A DNA stretch of 64,000 nt from Cyanomargarita calcarea GSE-NOS-MK-12-04C (GCA_019359595.1 JAHHGZ010000001.1:124001-188000); one strand, 5' to 3'; numbered from the stretch's first letter, positions 41,675 through 51,385 are shown. The notes: generated by a model not told the origin, from the sequence alone. Numbers and translations are program-made.

Positions 41675-41772
41675 AGTACTCCACTGCAGAAACTTTGCGG
41701 GGTTTATGGTAAGAAAATCAAGTTTTTTCTCCCCCTGCTTCCCTGCTCCCCTGCTCCCCTGCCTTCACCCGT
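41675..41772 (+). repeat. Dispersed repeat, copy 2
   Basis: Second copy of the element at 14721, in opposite orientation. It shares CAGAAACTTTGCGGGGTTTA, TGGTAAGAAAATCAAG and CCTTCACCCGTT, with three CCCCTGCT units in place of two. It lies between the dacB start and the convergent small-gene pair. The rest of 41530-41779 shows no gene. Confidence 0.7.
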
Positions 41773-41779
41773 TGTTCTT

Positions 41780-42199
41780 TTAGCAAAATTCATTATGAGA
41801 ACTGCTTCTGAGATAGTCAATGAGTAACAAACGCAAGTGGTCAAGTTGCTCGACATATTTTTGAATCTGGGGATATATTTCTAAATTGTGGAAATACCAC
41901 TGTCCAAAATAGTCAATGTTGAAGACATTTAGTTCTTGAAGATGATTTATACTGTTGCTCACGAGTAAGATATTAGAGGTATTCAACAGTACCTGTTCAG
42001 CGTATCCTTGAATCTCAGTTGAAAATAACTCGATTACCCCCAAAATTGAAAATTCCTCCTCTTCCTCCCAACGAGCCAGGACGTTACGTTCTGCTTTCAT
42101 TCTTTGATACATTTCGTCCAATTGCGCTGACAGCAAACGAATATGTTCTTTAGCAGAAGCATCAAGTAATTGAGTAGATAGATTACTTTGGGTTTCCAT
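41780..42199 (-). CDS. Small hypothetical protein, possible immunity-like partner
   Basis: Not recognised. It has 139 residues, mostly helical, with charged N-terminal heptads (LLSAQLDEMYQRMKAERNVL) and an acidic cluster EEEEEF. The ATG lies three bases after the stop of the upstream gene, with GGAG inside that gene, so the two are coupled. Two small coupled genes, the first basic and the second acidic, resemble toxin-immunity or toxin-antitoxin pairs. Support is architecture only. Confidence 0.5.
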   Translation of the reverse strand: METQSNLSTQLLDASAKEHIRLLSAQLDEMYQRMKAERNVLARWEEEEEFSILGVIELFSTEIQGYAEQVLLNTSNILLVSNSINHLQELNVFNIDYFGQWYFHNLEIYPQIQKYVEQLDHLRLLLIDYLRSSSHNEFC

Positions 42200-42202
42200 A
42201 AT

Positions 42203-42535
42203 TCAAGCATTTTCTCCATAGGTGACGATTTTTCCGTTACGCTCAATCAAAAATTCGCTTCCCTTATTCCATCGTATCGCTCCATCTGGCAATAATTTTT
42301 TACGCGCTCCTTTCTTGTTGAAATTCGAGGCTTTTCTCAAGTATCGAAGATATTCTCCGGCAAAGCCATGTTTTCTAGCGTGCTTGACAATACTATTTGC
42401 CAGTGTCGGATAGGTTGCTCGATCCCAATCAGCCATTAAGGACTGTATTTCTATAATTTCTGTTTCTGTATAACTTGAGTAAAGTTCGTTTTCATAAGGA
42501 TCGCGACCATTAGTCGATTCTGCTTCCTCTGTCAT
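42203..42535 (-). CDS. Small basic protein, possible toxin-like domain
   Basis: Not recognised with certainty. It has 110 residues from the ATG at 42535; a GTG at 42553 would add six. The N-terminal third is acidic and helical. The C-terminal half is basic and compact: LRKASNFNKKGARKKLLP, then DGAIRWNKGSEFLIERNGK, which has the look of small RNase or polymorphic-toxin C-termini, though no catalytic set can be named. It is followed three bases later by the gene at 41780. No secretion signal or adjacent transporter is seen. Confidence 0.5.
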   Translation of the reverse strand: MTEEAESTNGRDPYENELYSSYTETEIIEIQSLMADWDRATYPTLANSIVKHARKHGFAGEYLRYLRKASNFNKKGARKKLLPDGAIRWNKGSEFLIERNGKIVTYGENA

Positions 42536-42678
42536 GATTAGATCGCAACTCACTTACAATTGAGCGAATTTGCACAACTTGCGACAACGCCATTTTTTTA
42601 CTAACTATACTTGATACCAATATAGAATCGGGAATTGAATAGACCCACGTATAATAAAACAAAACTTGAGGAAATGGT

Positions 42679-43302
42679 GTGAGTACATTCCTGTCTAGTG
42701 CAGCAGTTTTACTTTCTACTTTGGCTTTGCTATGCAGTGGTTTTGCAGCTTACCAAGTTTACACACTGCGCCAAACCGTCGAAACTGTCAATAATTCGTC
42801 AAATAGTTCTGCGATCGCTCCCAACGGAACAATTAACGCTCAAGCATCCCCAACCTCGGCTGAAACCTCAGCCCCCTCACCAAGCCCAACACCTGGCACC
42901 ACTACCTCCGCAATTCAAGCTGGTCAGTTTGTCCAGCCTGCTTTTGGTAATAAAGCAAAAGTGGAGCTACTCTCTGTCAAGCGGATTAAAGATCCAGAAT
43001 CAGGAAACCGTGATGTGGTGAATGTGCAGATGCGGATACGTCGCCTTGTAGCAGATAATACAGTAGCAGCAAGTGACACTGTGTCAGTTAGTGGGACAAC
43101 AGCCCGTAATCCTGACACCAGCGAAACTTATAAAGGAGTGGATTTAAAGCGTTCAACGGGACCTGTTTCTTTGTTCCAATTGCGTCCCGAAGCTTCGGCT
43201 GATGCCTATGTTTGGCTCAGAGTCCCAGAAGCTGTTAATACTTTGGATCTCTTTGTTCCAGATACAGCAGCATTCAAGAATGTACCAATTTCTACTAATT
43301 AG
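42679..43302 (+). CDS. Membrane-anchored hypothetical protein
   Basis: The start codon is GTG at 42679, with GAGG seven bases upstream. An N-terminal membrane anchor (about residues 5-25) leads to a Ser/Pro/Thr-rich linker (about 45-80) and a beta-rich domain (AKVELLSVKRIKDPESGN, then VNVQMRIRRL, ending with YVWLRVPEAVNTLDLFVP) that resembles DUF4352-type or similar extracellular beta-sandwiches. It probably faces the periplasm. No family call can be made with confidence. Divergently oriented to the toxin-like pair with 143 bases between. Confidence 0.55.
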   Translation: MSTFLSSAAVLLSTLALLCSGFAAYQVYTLRQTVETVNNSSNSSAIAPNGTINAQASPTSAETSAPSPSPTPGTTTSAIQAGQFVQPAFGNKAKVELLSVKRIKDPESGNRDVVNVQMRIRRLVADNTVAASDTVSVSGTTARNPDTSETYKGVDLKRSTGPVSLFQLRPEASADAYVWLRVPEAVNTLDLFVPDTAAFKNVPISTN

Positions 43303-43406
43303 AAGTTAGTTATTTTTAATTGGGGATTGATAATTATCACTTCTATAACAATCCTCATAACAGTTGTGTTGGCGTAGCCTTTTGAAGGCATAAATCGCGC
43401 ATACCT

Positions 43407-43439
43407 AGATTCCCCACTTCTTAAATAAGTCGGGAATCT
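43407..43439. terminator. AGATTCCCCAC hairpin, diverged copy 6
   Basis: AGATTCCCCACTT and AAGTCGGGAATCT pair imperfectly. It lies between the convergent genes ending at 43302 and 43486 and would serve both. Confidence 0.55.
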
Positions 43440-43485
43440 TATTTTTAAGTGTTGATTTAGTAATGTTATATACTTAATATAAAAA

Positions 43486-44088
43486 TCAACCTAATTTTGC
43501 CATCCACACCAAAAAACTAAGAATTTGCTCAATAGGAGGAAGCGGATAATCTGTTAAATCAATTGTTACCGTTTGTCCTTCCAATTTTATAAATCGCCAT
43601 TGCGTTCCAGTACTTATAGTACCGTAAACTGTTGTTATGGGTTCTCCCCTAGCTTCATTGAATCGCTGTGCGGCTACCATTTCTGCAATACATTGTCCGA
43701 TTCCAGATTTTATATCTGATTTTTTTGCTTCTACTATGACAATTGCAGGTGCTTCCACCGTTAATTGTTCAGGTGAACGACATAGGAGAAAGTCACAAAC
43801 ACCGTTGAGTCCAACACTCGCATCAACGTTAAATTCTTCTCCTGAAAATACGCTGATTGAGGAATTAAAGATGCGTCGCACCTCTAAAAGGATGGGATTG
43901 ATGATGACTTCTGAACGTGCTTTTTCTGTATCTACAGCGATCGCCCACGGTAAATCTTCTAAAATACCTTGTAGTCTAGGGCTAGGAGTAATTTGTTCAA
44001 TTGAGTTTGGGAAAAAGCGAATTCCCTCAACAGTTGTCAGACGAAAATCTTGCTTTACTTTGTCGATGGTAAATTGACTGTAGGGCAT
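43486..44088 (-). CDS. PD-(D/E)XK-like hypothetical protein
   Basis: The ATG at 44088 (MPYSQFTIDKVKQDF) is preferred over 44139. A restriction-endonuclease-like core is visible: GVCDFLLCRSPEQ (Asp) and VIVEAKKSDI (Glu-x-Lys), followed by GIGQCIAEMVAAQ (helix with Gln). The rest is typical of cyanobacterial proteins of this size that are often called hypothetical. Whether it cuts DNA is not shown. A strong terminator at 44161-44199 separates it from the next gene upstream. Confidence 0.6.
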   Translation of the reverse strand: MPYSQFTIDKVKQDFRLTTVEGIRFFPNSIEQITPSPRLQGILEDLPWAIAVDTEKARSEVIINPILLEVRRIFNSSISVFSGEEFNVDASVGLNGVCDFLLCRSPEQLTVEAPAIVIVEAKKSDIKSGIGQCIAEMVAAQRFNEARGEPITTVYGTISTGTQWRFIKLEGQTVTIDLTDYPLPPIEQILSFLVWMAKLG

Positions 44089-44160
44089 AAGTGGCTGGTT
44101 GTAATTTAATACATACGGCTTCGATTGTAGGCAACACACTTCTGAGATACATTTTTAGCT

Positions 44161-44199
44161 ATATTGTAGAGTGGGTGTTTCGCCTCACTCTACAATATT
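44161..44199. terminator. Strong bidirectional hairpin
   Basis: ATATTGTAGAGTG and CACTCTACAATAT pair perfectly around a GGTGTTTCGCCT loop. It lies between the ferrochelatase-like gene and the PD-(D/E)XK gene, both on the minus strand, and should end transcription of the former. Confidence 0.75.
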
Positions 44200-44242
44200 A
44201 ATAATTACAACCTAGTACACAGGGAGCCAACTGTTCGCCGAT

Positions 44243-45361
44243 TTAATGGTGATGGTGGTGGTGGTGATTCGCAGCCTCATGTGGGTTAACAGCTACAGCA
44301 TCTTCTTCAAGTAGCTGGGAAATTTGCGAATTTGCCCACTGGGCTGCCATCGTCATAAAATCTGGATGGTCGTTGACACAAGCCATTTGTACGCAATTTA
44401 CACCGTTGTGTTTTTTCTCTAGCGCATGAATAATGTGGTGTACATCCAACAGAGTTTCGTGGTTTTCTGTCGCAAAGCCAATCGGCATAAATATTAAGGC
44501 TTTGGCACCTAATTGGATTAAATTTTTGGCAGCTTGTTCGGCATTTGGCTGCGTCCAGTCAATTAGGGGTGTGTCATGATTCAGCCAACCTACAGAAATT
44601 AATGGGTAACGGTTGATTAACTTATCCCGTACCAAGTCGTAGAGTGCCTGACTTTCGGTAATTCCTGATGTGAACCCTTTTGCCTTGTGAGGGCAACCGT
44701 GGTTCATCAATATAATACCAATTTGAGCGGGTAAATAGGCGGAGGCTAAAGTTATCGAAATTTTTTCTTCTACAATTTGTGCCATCAAATTGATGTAGGC
44801 TGGTTCGTTGTAGAAAGAAGGTATGTAGCGCAGTCCTTTTAGCCAGTGTTCCGAGCCATCAGTCAGTTCTTCTAAAGCATTGTTCACTTGCTCGATCGCT
44901 ATCCCACTAGTGAAAATAGAATCAACAACTAACAACGGATAAATTAGGAGTTTCTCAAATCCACCCTCTTTGATTTCTGCCAGTACTTGGTTTGGCAGAA
45001 AAGGCGCACAAAAGTTAAAGGCTTTGAAAACTTGCACGCGATCGCCCCAAGTCTCTTGCAACTTAGTCTCAATACCAGCCCGCTGCTGTTCAAAAATCGC
45101 GTTATGGGGGGAGATAAAATCATGGTGCGTATGTCCCCACTCATGACGATCGAACAAAGCCAAAAGTTTTGCCAAGGGAGGATAGATCCATGTTGGCACT
45201 GGTGCAAATTTTGCTGTCAGTAGATTTAAAGCTTGTTCGTTATAATTGGCGAAATCTTCATAACTTTCGACTTCACCGTAGCCCATCAGTAATACGGCTA
45301 CTCGGCGATCGCCCGATAGATGCCCGTTGATTTGTTGCAGTTTTTCTGGGGTAGCAACCAC
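44243..45361 (-). CDS. Ferrochelatase-like protein with C-terminal histidine tail
   Basis: A chelatase-fold protein. VAVLLMGYGEVESYEDFANY is the usual ferrochelatase start, and LMNHGCPHKAKG and FMPIGFATENHETLLDVHH give the second lobe with a catalytic-type His/Glu. At 372 residues it lacks the C-terminal CAB helix of the main cyanobacterial HemH. The chain ends EAANHHHHHHH, seven consecutive His, encoded by CAC and CAT codons. Such natural tails bind Ni, Co or Zn. It could be a second ferrochelatase, or a chelatase for another metal or tetrapyrrole. Function beyond the fold is not established. Confidence 0.75.
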   Translation of the reverse strand: MVATPEKLQQINGHLSGDRRVAVLLMGYGEVESYEDFANYNEQALNLLTAKFAPVPTWIYPPLAKLLALFDRHEWGHTHHDFISPHNAIFEQQRAGIETKLQETWGDRVQVFKAFNFCAPFLPNQVLAEIKEGGFEKLLIYPLLVVDSIFTSGIAIEQVNNALEELTDGSEHWLKGLRYIPSFYNEPAYINLMAQIVEEKISITLASAYLPAQIGIILMNHGCPHKAKGFTSGITESQALYDLVRDKLINRYPLISVGWLNHDTPLIDWTQPNAEQAAKNLIQLGAKALIFMPIGFATENHETLLDVHHIIHALEKKHNGVNCVQMACVNDHPDFMTMAAQWANSQISQLLEEDAVAVNPHEAANHHHHHHH

Positions 45362-45862
45362 AATAGATTCCTCAATACAAACAGAGTCAAGTGAAGTTGT
45401 GCCTCACCGTCACATATATAGATTATCCTATCCTAGGGGAGGGGATATTAAACAAGTTATGTTGTTAATGAAGGAAGAAGGTTTATATATCTGGATTCAG
45501 ACTCCAACTCAAAATGGGCGACCCCGTTCGGGTGGGGGTATTAAAAAGTTTATTCGAGGATAAAAAGATAAAAATTGCTATCCTTAGACACTCCATAATT
45601 TCTGTAACGCTTGATATATCTACGACTTGGGCAAAAACTCCAACGTAACTTTGTGTCCTTAGTGGTTAATTTTCATGATTCTCCGTAAGTAGTAAAATCC
45701 TAGCCACAGCATTGATGTCTTCCCAATTACTAGCATTACTTTATACATTTTTTTGAAGATAAAGTAGCAATTCTCCTGAAGATTGCTGTCACAAAATGTT
45801 ATATTGACGGCTGGTAAAAACGTTAATCACAAAATCGTCAAAGCTGCCTACTGATAACACGA
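45362..45862. other. Spacer with one heptad-unit copy, no gene seen
   Basis: A divergent spacer between the chelatase gene and the hydrolase-like gene. Bases about 45471-45520 repeat the GGAAGAAGG, TTTATATATCTGGATTCAGA and CTCCAACT words of the 27280 array. A GGGCGACCCCGTTCGGGTGG hairpin follows. A 78-codon frame at 45327 spans this repeat and is rejected. Confidence 0.6.
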
Positions 45863-46423
45863 ATGACTATAATCATTTGCCCTGGAATTCATGACCCAGC
45901 TTTAACTCAAAGCTTTGTATCAGGCTTGCAAGAGCGATCGCCTAACTCGAACGGGGAAAAGCCAGTGAATATACTGACTTTTTCAGGTGAAGGTCTATTA
46001 ACTTTATCAGCGCTTCATATTTTGGATTTTTTACACCAAAATTTGGATGATAAGTTAAAATCGCCAGTTGTATTCATTAGCTTTAGTGCGGGTGTGGTTG
46101 GGGCAATAATGGCCGCAAGAATGTGGCAATTGTTCGGAGGACATATCAAGGCATTTATTGCTATAGATGGATGGGGAGTACCCCTGGGTGGGGATTTTCC
46201 TATCCATAGGATGAGTCACGATCGTTTCACCCACTGGAGTTCAAAAACGCTTGGTGGAGGGCAAAATAACTTTTACGCAGACCCACCAGTTGAGCATTTA
46301 TCCATGTGGCAGGCTCCGGGAACAGTACAAGGCTGGTGGGTAGATGGGGAATCAATTCCCAATCAACGGCTAAGTGCATCTGAATTTTTGCTCTATCTTT
46401 TATTGCTGTACGAAGAAAAATAG
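45863..46423 (+). CDS. Alpha/beta-hydrolase-like hypothetical protein
   Basis: The N-terminus TIIICPGIHDPAL has the oxyanion-strand look of alpha/beta hydrolases. VVFISFSAGVVGAIMA (about residues 75-90) is a nucleophile elbow, but with S-F-S-A-G in place of the usual G-x-S-x-G. A terminal His is less certain (VEHLSMW). It has 186 residues, short for the fold, so it may be a minimal or degenerate member. It is alone before the STRR repeat at 46436 and the MFS gene. Activity is not predicted with confidence. Confidence 0.55.
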   Translation: MTIIICPGIHDPALTQSFVSGLQERSPNSNGEKPVNILTFSGEGLLTLSALHILDFLHQNLDDKLKSPVVFISFSAGVVGAIMAARMWQLFGGHIKAFIAIDGWGVPLGGDFPIHRMSHDRFTHWSSKTLGGGQNNFYADPPVEHLSMWQAPGTVQGWWVDGESIPNQRLSASEFLLYLLLLYEEK

Positions 46424-46435
46424 TCCGGAGAATAA

Positions 46436-46505
46436 ATTTAGGAGTTAGGAGTTAGGAGCTAGGAGTTAAATATCTTGCCTCCCTTGTCTCCCTTGTCTCC
46501 CTTGT
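46436..46505. repeat. Two short tandem repeats (TAGGAGT and CCTTGTCTC units)
   Basis: Heptads of AGGAGTT/AGGAGCT type at 46438-46470, then three copies of CCTTGTCTC (46483-46510). They fill most of the spacer before the MFS transporter gene. Confidence 0.7.
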
Positions 46506-46535
46506 CTCTTTTACATCCCTAATCCCTAATATCAA

Positions 46536-47789
46536 ATGTTTCCAAACGAACCGGCTGCTGTTAATAACGGGTTTGCTGCCGTATTCAAAAACCGAAATTT
46601 TATGCTGCTGTGGATTGGGCAATTAATATCCCAATTAGCAGATAAGGTTTTATTGGTTTTGCTAATTGCCTTGTTGGACAACTACCCAATTGCTGCCGGA
46701 TTGGAGGATACAAGACGCTCCAATTTGTTTATGGCCTTTACTGTGCCAGCAATTTTGTTTGGCTCTGCTGGGGGTGTTGTTGTCGATCGGGTTCCGAAAA
46801 AGCTAATTATGGTTGGTTCGGATATCCTGCGGGGGATAGTGACGCTGTTGATTCCCTTTTTGCCACGGCAGTTCCAACTGCTTTTGTTAATAACTTTTGC
46901 GATCTCGACAGTGACGCAGTTTTTTGCACCTGCCGAGCAAGCAGCGATCCCCCTTTTGGTGCGAAAAGAATGTTTGATGGCTGCCAATGCTCTATTTAGT
47001 AGCACGATGATGGGAGCTTTAATTGTTGGGAATGCGGTGGGTCCACCAATGCTGAATTGGGCCGAAAGCTTGAACGGCAGTTTTGGTAAGGAATTAATAG
47101 TCGGTGTTCTATACCTATTGTCTGCAGCGATTATGCTGCCAATTCGTTTTAAAGAAAATAAACCCCCTCAAGATTCATCGGCACTGAATCCTTGGAGGGA
47201 ATTTAAAGATGGTTTGCGCTACCTGAAGAGAAACAAGCTGGTGTGGAATGCCATGCTGCAACTGGTGACTTTATATTGCGTTTTTGCAGCATTGATAGAA
47301 TTAGCCATTAGATTAGCTCAGGAACTGGGTTTACAGGAGAAAGATTTCAGCTTTTTCTTAGCAGCAGCTGGTGTGGGTATGGTTTTGGGTTCCGGGATTT
47401 TGGGACATTGTGGCGAAAAAATTCATCACAAGCCTTTACCTTTAATTGGGTTTTTGGGTATGGCAGTAGTTTTAGCGATGTTCACTTTTACCCACAATCT
47501 GCCCTTAGCTCTGGGACTTTGTATTATGCTGGGTGTAGGGGCTGGGATGATTGCCGTCCCCATGCAAACTTTAATCCAACAACAAACACCACCCGCAATG
47601 CATGGCAAAGTATTTGGCTTTCAAAATCACGCCATCAATATTGCCCTTTCCGCACCGTTGCTCATTACCGAACGCTTGGCAAATTACTTTGGCTTGCGGG
47701 CTGTGCTGTTGGGAATGAGTCTTACCGTCGCGATCGTGGGTGTGTGGGCTTGGCAAAATACGCGCAAAGTTCTCCAAGATGTCATCTAA
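46536..47789 (+). CDS. MFS transporter (LplT-like)
   Basis: A 12-helix major facilitator protein of 417 residues. The start FKNRNFMLLWIGQLISQLAD, followed by GVVVDRVPKKLIMVGSDILR (motif A region), is typical of the LplT/lysophospholipid or drug-type subgroup. A central loop (about 205-225) splits the two halves. Substrate cannot be told from the sequence. The gene is 108 bases upstream of ilvB, on the same strand, but operon linkage is not obvious. Confidence 0.85.
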   Translation: MFPNEPAAVNNGFAAVFKNRNFMLLWIGQLISQLADKVLLVLLIALLDNYPIAAGLEDTRRSNLFMAFTVPAILFGSAGGVVVDRVPKKLIMVGSDILRGIVTLLIPFLPRQFQLLLLITFAISTVTQFFAPAEQAAIPLLVRKECLMAANALFSSTMMGALIVGNAVGPPMLNWAESLNGSFGKELIVGVLYLLSAAIMLPIRFKENKPPQDSSALNPWREFKDGLRYLKRNKLVWNAMLQLVTLYCVFAALIELAIRLAQELGLQEKDFSFFLAAAGVGMVLGSGILGHCGEKIHHKPLPLIGFLGMAVVLAMFTFTHNLPLALGLCIMLGVGAGMIAVPMQTLIQQQTPPAMHGKVFGFQNHAINIALSAPLLITERLANYFGLRAVLLGMSLTVAIVGVWAWQNTRKVLQDVI

Positions 47790-47896
47790 TCTTAACTAGA
47801 ATGGAAATATTAAGTATTCCATCCAAGTTTTCAATTAAAATGAATTCTCATATACAGAATTTCAGCATTAACTTAGCTACTGCTTGAGGTTTGACC

Positions 47897-49783
47897 GTGC
47901 CATCGCCGAATCTAATTACTTCCCCGCAGACCACACATACCCAGTCCGTTGTTTCTCCATCTCCAGTGGTGTCCAAACGGGCCTCTGGTGGTTTTGCACT
48001 GCTTGATAGCCTCAAACGCCACGGCGTTGAACATATTTTTGGTTATCCTGGTGGTGCAATTCTGCCAATTTACGATGACTTGTATAAGTTTGAAACCACT
48101 GGTGGTATTAAACACATCCTGGTCAGACACGAACAAGGTGCCGCCCATGCAGCGGATGGTTATGCCCGCGCCACAGGAAAAGTGGGTGTGTGCTTTGGCA
48201 CTTCCGGACCAGGAGCGACTAATCTGGTAACAGGTATCGCCACTGCCTACATGGACTCGATTCCAATGGTGATTGTCACGGGACAAGTCTCAAGACCTGT
48301 AATTGGTACGGATGCCTTCCAAGAAACTGATATTTATGGAATTACCCTACCCATAGTTAAGCATTCTTATATAATCCGGGATACTGCCGACATCGCGCGG
48401 ATTGTAGCGGAAGCCTTCTACATTGCCAGCACAGGTCGTCCAGGACCCGTTTTAATTGATGTCCCCAAAGATGTAGCCTTAGAAGAATTTGATTATCTAC
48501 CTGTAGAACCCGGCCAGGTAAAATTACCAGGGTATCGTCCCACGGTGAAGGGAAATTCCCGACAAATCAATGCCGCACTGCAGTTAATCAAGGAAAGTCG
48601 CCGTCCATTATTGTATGTCGGTGGAGGGGCGATCGCCTCCAATGCCCATGAGGAAATTAAAGAATTAGCGGAATTATTCAATATCCCAGTCACCACAACT
48701 TTGATGGGTATCGGTGCTTTTGACGAGCATCACCCCTTATCTTTGGGGATGTTGGGGATGCATGGCACCGCTTATGCGAATTTTTCCGTGAGTGACTGCG
48801 ATTTGCTGCTTTGCGTCGGTGCCAGATTTGATGACCGCGTAACTGGTAAGTTAGATGAATTCGCCTCTCGCGCTAAGGTAATTCACATCGATATTGACCC
48901 AGCGGAAGTTGGCAAAAATCGTGTCCCAGAAGTGCCCATCGTTGGTGATGTGCGAAACGTTTTGCTTGATTTGCTGCGTCGATGTAAAAAATCAGGGATC
49001 AAGAATACACCCAATCAAACCCAAGAGTGGCTGAATTTAATCAACCGTTGGAAAGAAGATTATCCCTTGCAGGTGCCACAACACCCTGATAGTATTTCAC
49101 CACAGTTCGCCATCAGCGAAATCGCTCGCCAAGCCCCCAACGCCTACTACAGCACAGATGTCGGCCAACATCAAATGTGGGCAGCCCAATTTTTGAAAAA
49201 TGGTCCCCGTCGCTGGATTTCCAGCGCTGGTTTAGGAACAATGGGTTTTGGCGTACCTGCAGCAATGGGTGCAAAAGTTGCTTTCCCCGACGAAGAGGTT
49301 ATCTGTATCAGCGGTGATGCCAGCTTCCAAATGTGCTTGCAGGAATTGGGCACACTATCACAATACGGCATAAATGTCAAGACAGTGATTTTGAATAACG
49401 GCTGGCAGGGGATGGTGCGTCAGTGGCAGCAAGCCTTCTACGGCGAGCGTTATTCATGCTCCAATATGGAAGTAGGGATGCCGGATATTGAGTTTCTGTG
49501 CAAAGCCTACGGAATAAAGGGCATGGTAGTCAGCAAAACTGAAGAGTTAAAAGAAGCGATCGCCGAAATGTTAGCTCATAATGGTCCTGTGGTAGTGGAT
49601 TTGCGAGTTACCAAAGACGAGAACTGCTATCCAATGGTAGCCCCAGGTAAGAGCAATGCTCAGATGATTGGGTTGCCGAAGCAAGCACCGAAAGCAGTAG
49701 TGGAGGCAATTTACTGTAGCAATTGCGGCGCGAAGAACCTAGCCTTGAACAATTTCTGTCCCGAGTGTGGGACTAAGTTGTAA
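47897..49783 (+). CDS. ilvB: Acetolactate synthase large subunit with added zinc ribbon
   Basis: The ThDP-dependent first common enzyme of Val, Leu and Ile synthesis. The GTG at 47897 is preferred over TTG at 47891, because GAGG sits at a proper distance. A 30-residue disordered leader precedes the AHAS core: [17 protein letters not shown], the ThDP-binding Glu in [17 protein letters not shown], and the metal-binding [11 protein letters not shown] with NNGWQGMV. Residues up to about 600 align with the usual 585-600 total. Then comes a 28-residue tail with four cysteines (C609, C612, C623, C626 in the TTG numbering) as CSNCG and CPECG, a zinc ribbon. The small subunit is not in the window. Confidence 0.9.
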   Translation: MPSPNLITSPQTTHTQSVVSPSPVVSKRASGGFALLDSLKRHGVEHIFGYPGGAILPIYDDLYKFETTGGIKHILVRHEQGAAHAADGYARATGKVGVCFGTSGPGATNLVTGIATAYMDSIPMVIVTGQVSRPVIGTDAFQETDIYGITLPIVKHSYIIRDTADIARIVAEAFYIASTGRPGPVLIDVPKDVALEEFDYLPVEPGQVKLPGYRPTVKGNSRQINAALQLIKESRRPLLYVGGGAIASNAHEEIKELAELFNIPVTTTLMGIGAFDEHHPLSLGMLGMHGTAYANFSVSDCDLLLCVGARFDDRVTGKLDEFASRAKVIHIDIDPAEVGKNRVPEVPIVGDVRNVLLDLLRRCKKSGIKNTPNQTQEWLNLINRWKEDYPLQVPQHPDSISPQFAISEIARQAPNAYYSTDVGQHQMWAAQFLKNGPRRWISSAGLGTMGFGVPAAMGAKVAFPDEEVICISGDASFQMCLQELGTLSQYGINVKTVILNNGWQGMVRQWQQAFYGERYSCSNMEVGMPDIEFLCKAYGIKGMVVSKTEELKEAIAEMLAHNGPVVVDLRVTKDENCYPMVAPGKSNAQMIGLPKQAPKAVVEAIYCSNCGAKNLALNNFCPECGTKL

Positions 49784-50041
49784 TCGTCATTGTGGGACAG
49801 GCCGAAAAGCCTGTCCAGCGATTACGAGTTTAATCGGCAACAACCATTAGACAAGAGTGCAAAAATTCAGATCCAACTTTTTCCCCTTGCTCCCAAATCC
49901 CTAGACTCTGTTAGAATGCAGAATTGCGGCATTCGCTTTCAGTCTTTGCGCTACTGCCCATCAAGAAGAATGAAAACTTTATCCGTCAGCCTAAGACTGG
50001 TGCCGTGATTGGCGACAGGCCGATGTTATTCGTGGAGTCCT
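49784..50041 (+). other. Leader region of the DEAD-box helicase gene
   Basis: No gene seen. About 250 bases separate ilvB from the helicase start. Long 5' leaders are common for cyanobacterial cold-responsive DEAD-box genes; here only an inference. A GACAGGCCGAAAAGCCTGTC hairpin (49795-49814) follows ilvB directly and likely terminates it. Confidence 0.4.
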
Positions 50042-51385
50042 ATGCCTTTTTCTACTCTTGGCTTGTCCAATGAAATTGTCCGTGCCGTCACCGAACGGGG
50101 GTACACCAAACCCACGCCAATTCAAATGCAAGCAATCCCTATAGTCTTGTCAGGTGGCGATTTGCTTGCTGGGGCACAAACCGGCACTGGAAAGACCGCT
50201 GGCTTCACCCTGCCGCTTCTACATCGCTTGTCTTCCATTCATAGCGTCAAAAACGTATCCAGCGGATTCCCACCGATTCGAGCGCTAATTCTCACCCCAA
50301 CTCGGGAACTCGCCGCCCAGGTGGAAGAAAGCGTGCATGATTACGGTAAGTACCTGAAGCTGAAATCGATGGTAATGTACGGTGGGGTCAGTATTAAACC
50401 GCAAAAACAACGTTTGAAGGATCGGGTGGATATTCTGGTCGCTACCCCAGGACGATTGCTAGACCACGTTGGGCAGGGCACGGTGAACCTGTCGCGCATC
50501 GAAGTTTTGGTACTGGATGAAGCCGATCGGATGCTAGACATGGGCTTTATTCATGATATCCGTCGCATCCTCTCCCTCCTGCCCAAAAAGCGACAAAACT
50601 TGCTATTCTTTGCCACTTTCTCCGATAAACTCAAGACACTCGCCACAGGGCTACTCAATCACCCGACGACGATTGAGGTGGCACGCTCCAACGTTACCGC
50701 CAGCACTGTGGCACAGAAAATATACCAAGTAGACCGCGACCGGAAGCGGCAATTACTTGCTCACCTGATTCGGCAACATAAGTGGTTTCAAGTACTGGTG
50801 TTCACCCGCACCAAGCATGGCGCTGACCGTTTGGTCAAGCAGTTGGCTGAGGATCGCATTCAAGCACTGGCAATCCACGGTAATAAGAGCCAGCCGGCGC
50901 GTACCCAGGCTCTGGCAAAGTTCAAGAATGGCAATCTACAGGTAATGGTGGCAACCGATATTGCGGCTCGGGGCCTCGACATCAGCGAACTACCCCATGT
51001 GGTCAATTTCGATCTGCCCAATGTACCCGAGGATTATGTTCATCGCATCGGTCGCACTGGTCGTGCTGGTGCAGAAGGTGAAGCCGTATCTCTGGTGTGC
51101 GTCGATGAATACCATCTCTTGGCGGATATTGAAAAAGTGATCCAGCAGGAGTTACCCAAGGAAGTGGTTGCTGGCTTTGAACCCAACCCAGACATCAAGC
51201 CTGAAGCAATCAAAAATGGACGCAAACCCAAAGGTGACAAGGGAAAAACTCGCGCGATCGATAAGCCATCACTACAAGCATCCCCGAAACCATCACCAAT
51301 CAGAACCCCAGTCGATGGCAAGCCACGAATAACACACCGTTCTGCTTCAGGGGAGCGGCGATCGTCAAAAACCTCAAAATCCTAA
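50042..51385 (+). CDS. DEAD-box RNA helicase, RhlE-like
   Basis: ATP-dependent RNA unwinding, probably in cold response or ribosome and RNA turnover. The ATG at 50042 (MPFSTLGLS) is preferred over 50009, because GGAG lies seven bases before it. Motifs: Q motif [20 protein letters not shown], Ia PTRELAAQ, Ib [46 protein letters not shown]. Motif III reads FATFS instead of the usual SAT, a noted departure. The C-terminal tail is basic and Ser/Pro-rich (about 80 residues), suited to RNA binding. Length is normal. Confidence 0.88.
   Translation: MPFSTLGLSNEIVRAVTERGYTKPTPIQMQAIPIVLSGGDLLAGAQTGTGKTAGFTLPLLHRLSSIHSVKNVSSGFPPIRALILTPTRELAAQVEESVHDYGKYLKLKSMVMYGGVSIKPQKQRLKDRVDILVATPGRLLDHVGQGTVNLSRIEVLVLDEADRMLDMGFIHDIRRILSLLPKKRQNLLFFATFSDKLKTLATGLLNHPTTIEVARSNVTASTVAQKIYQVDRDRKRQLLAHLIRQHKWFQVLVFTRTKHGADRLVKQLAEDRIQALAIHGNKSQPARTQALAKFKNGNLQVMVATDIAARGLDISELPHVVNFDLPNVPEDYVHRIGRTGRAGAEGEAVSLVCVDEYHLLADIEKVIQQELPKEVVAGFEPNPDIKPEAIKNGRKPKGDKGKTRAIDKPSLQASPKPSPIRTPVDGKPRITHRSASGERRSSKTSKS

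Noticed and set aside
45327-45563. 78-codon plus-strand frame over the chelatase start
   Set aside because: Antisense to the chelatase 5' end and then made of the dispersed heptad-unit copy.
49790-50008. 72-codon frame between ilvB and the helicase gene
   Set aside because: Starts on the terminator hairpin after ilvB and has no family character; better explained as leader sequence.
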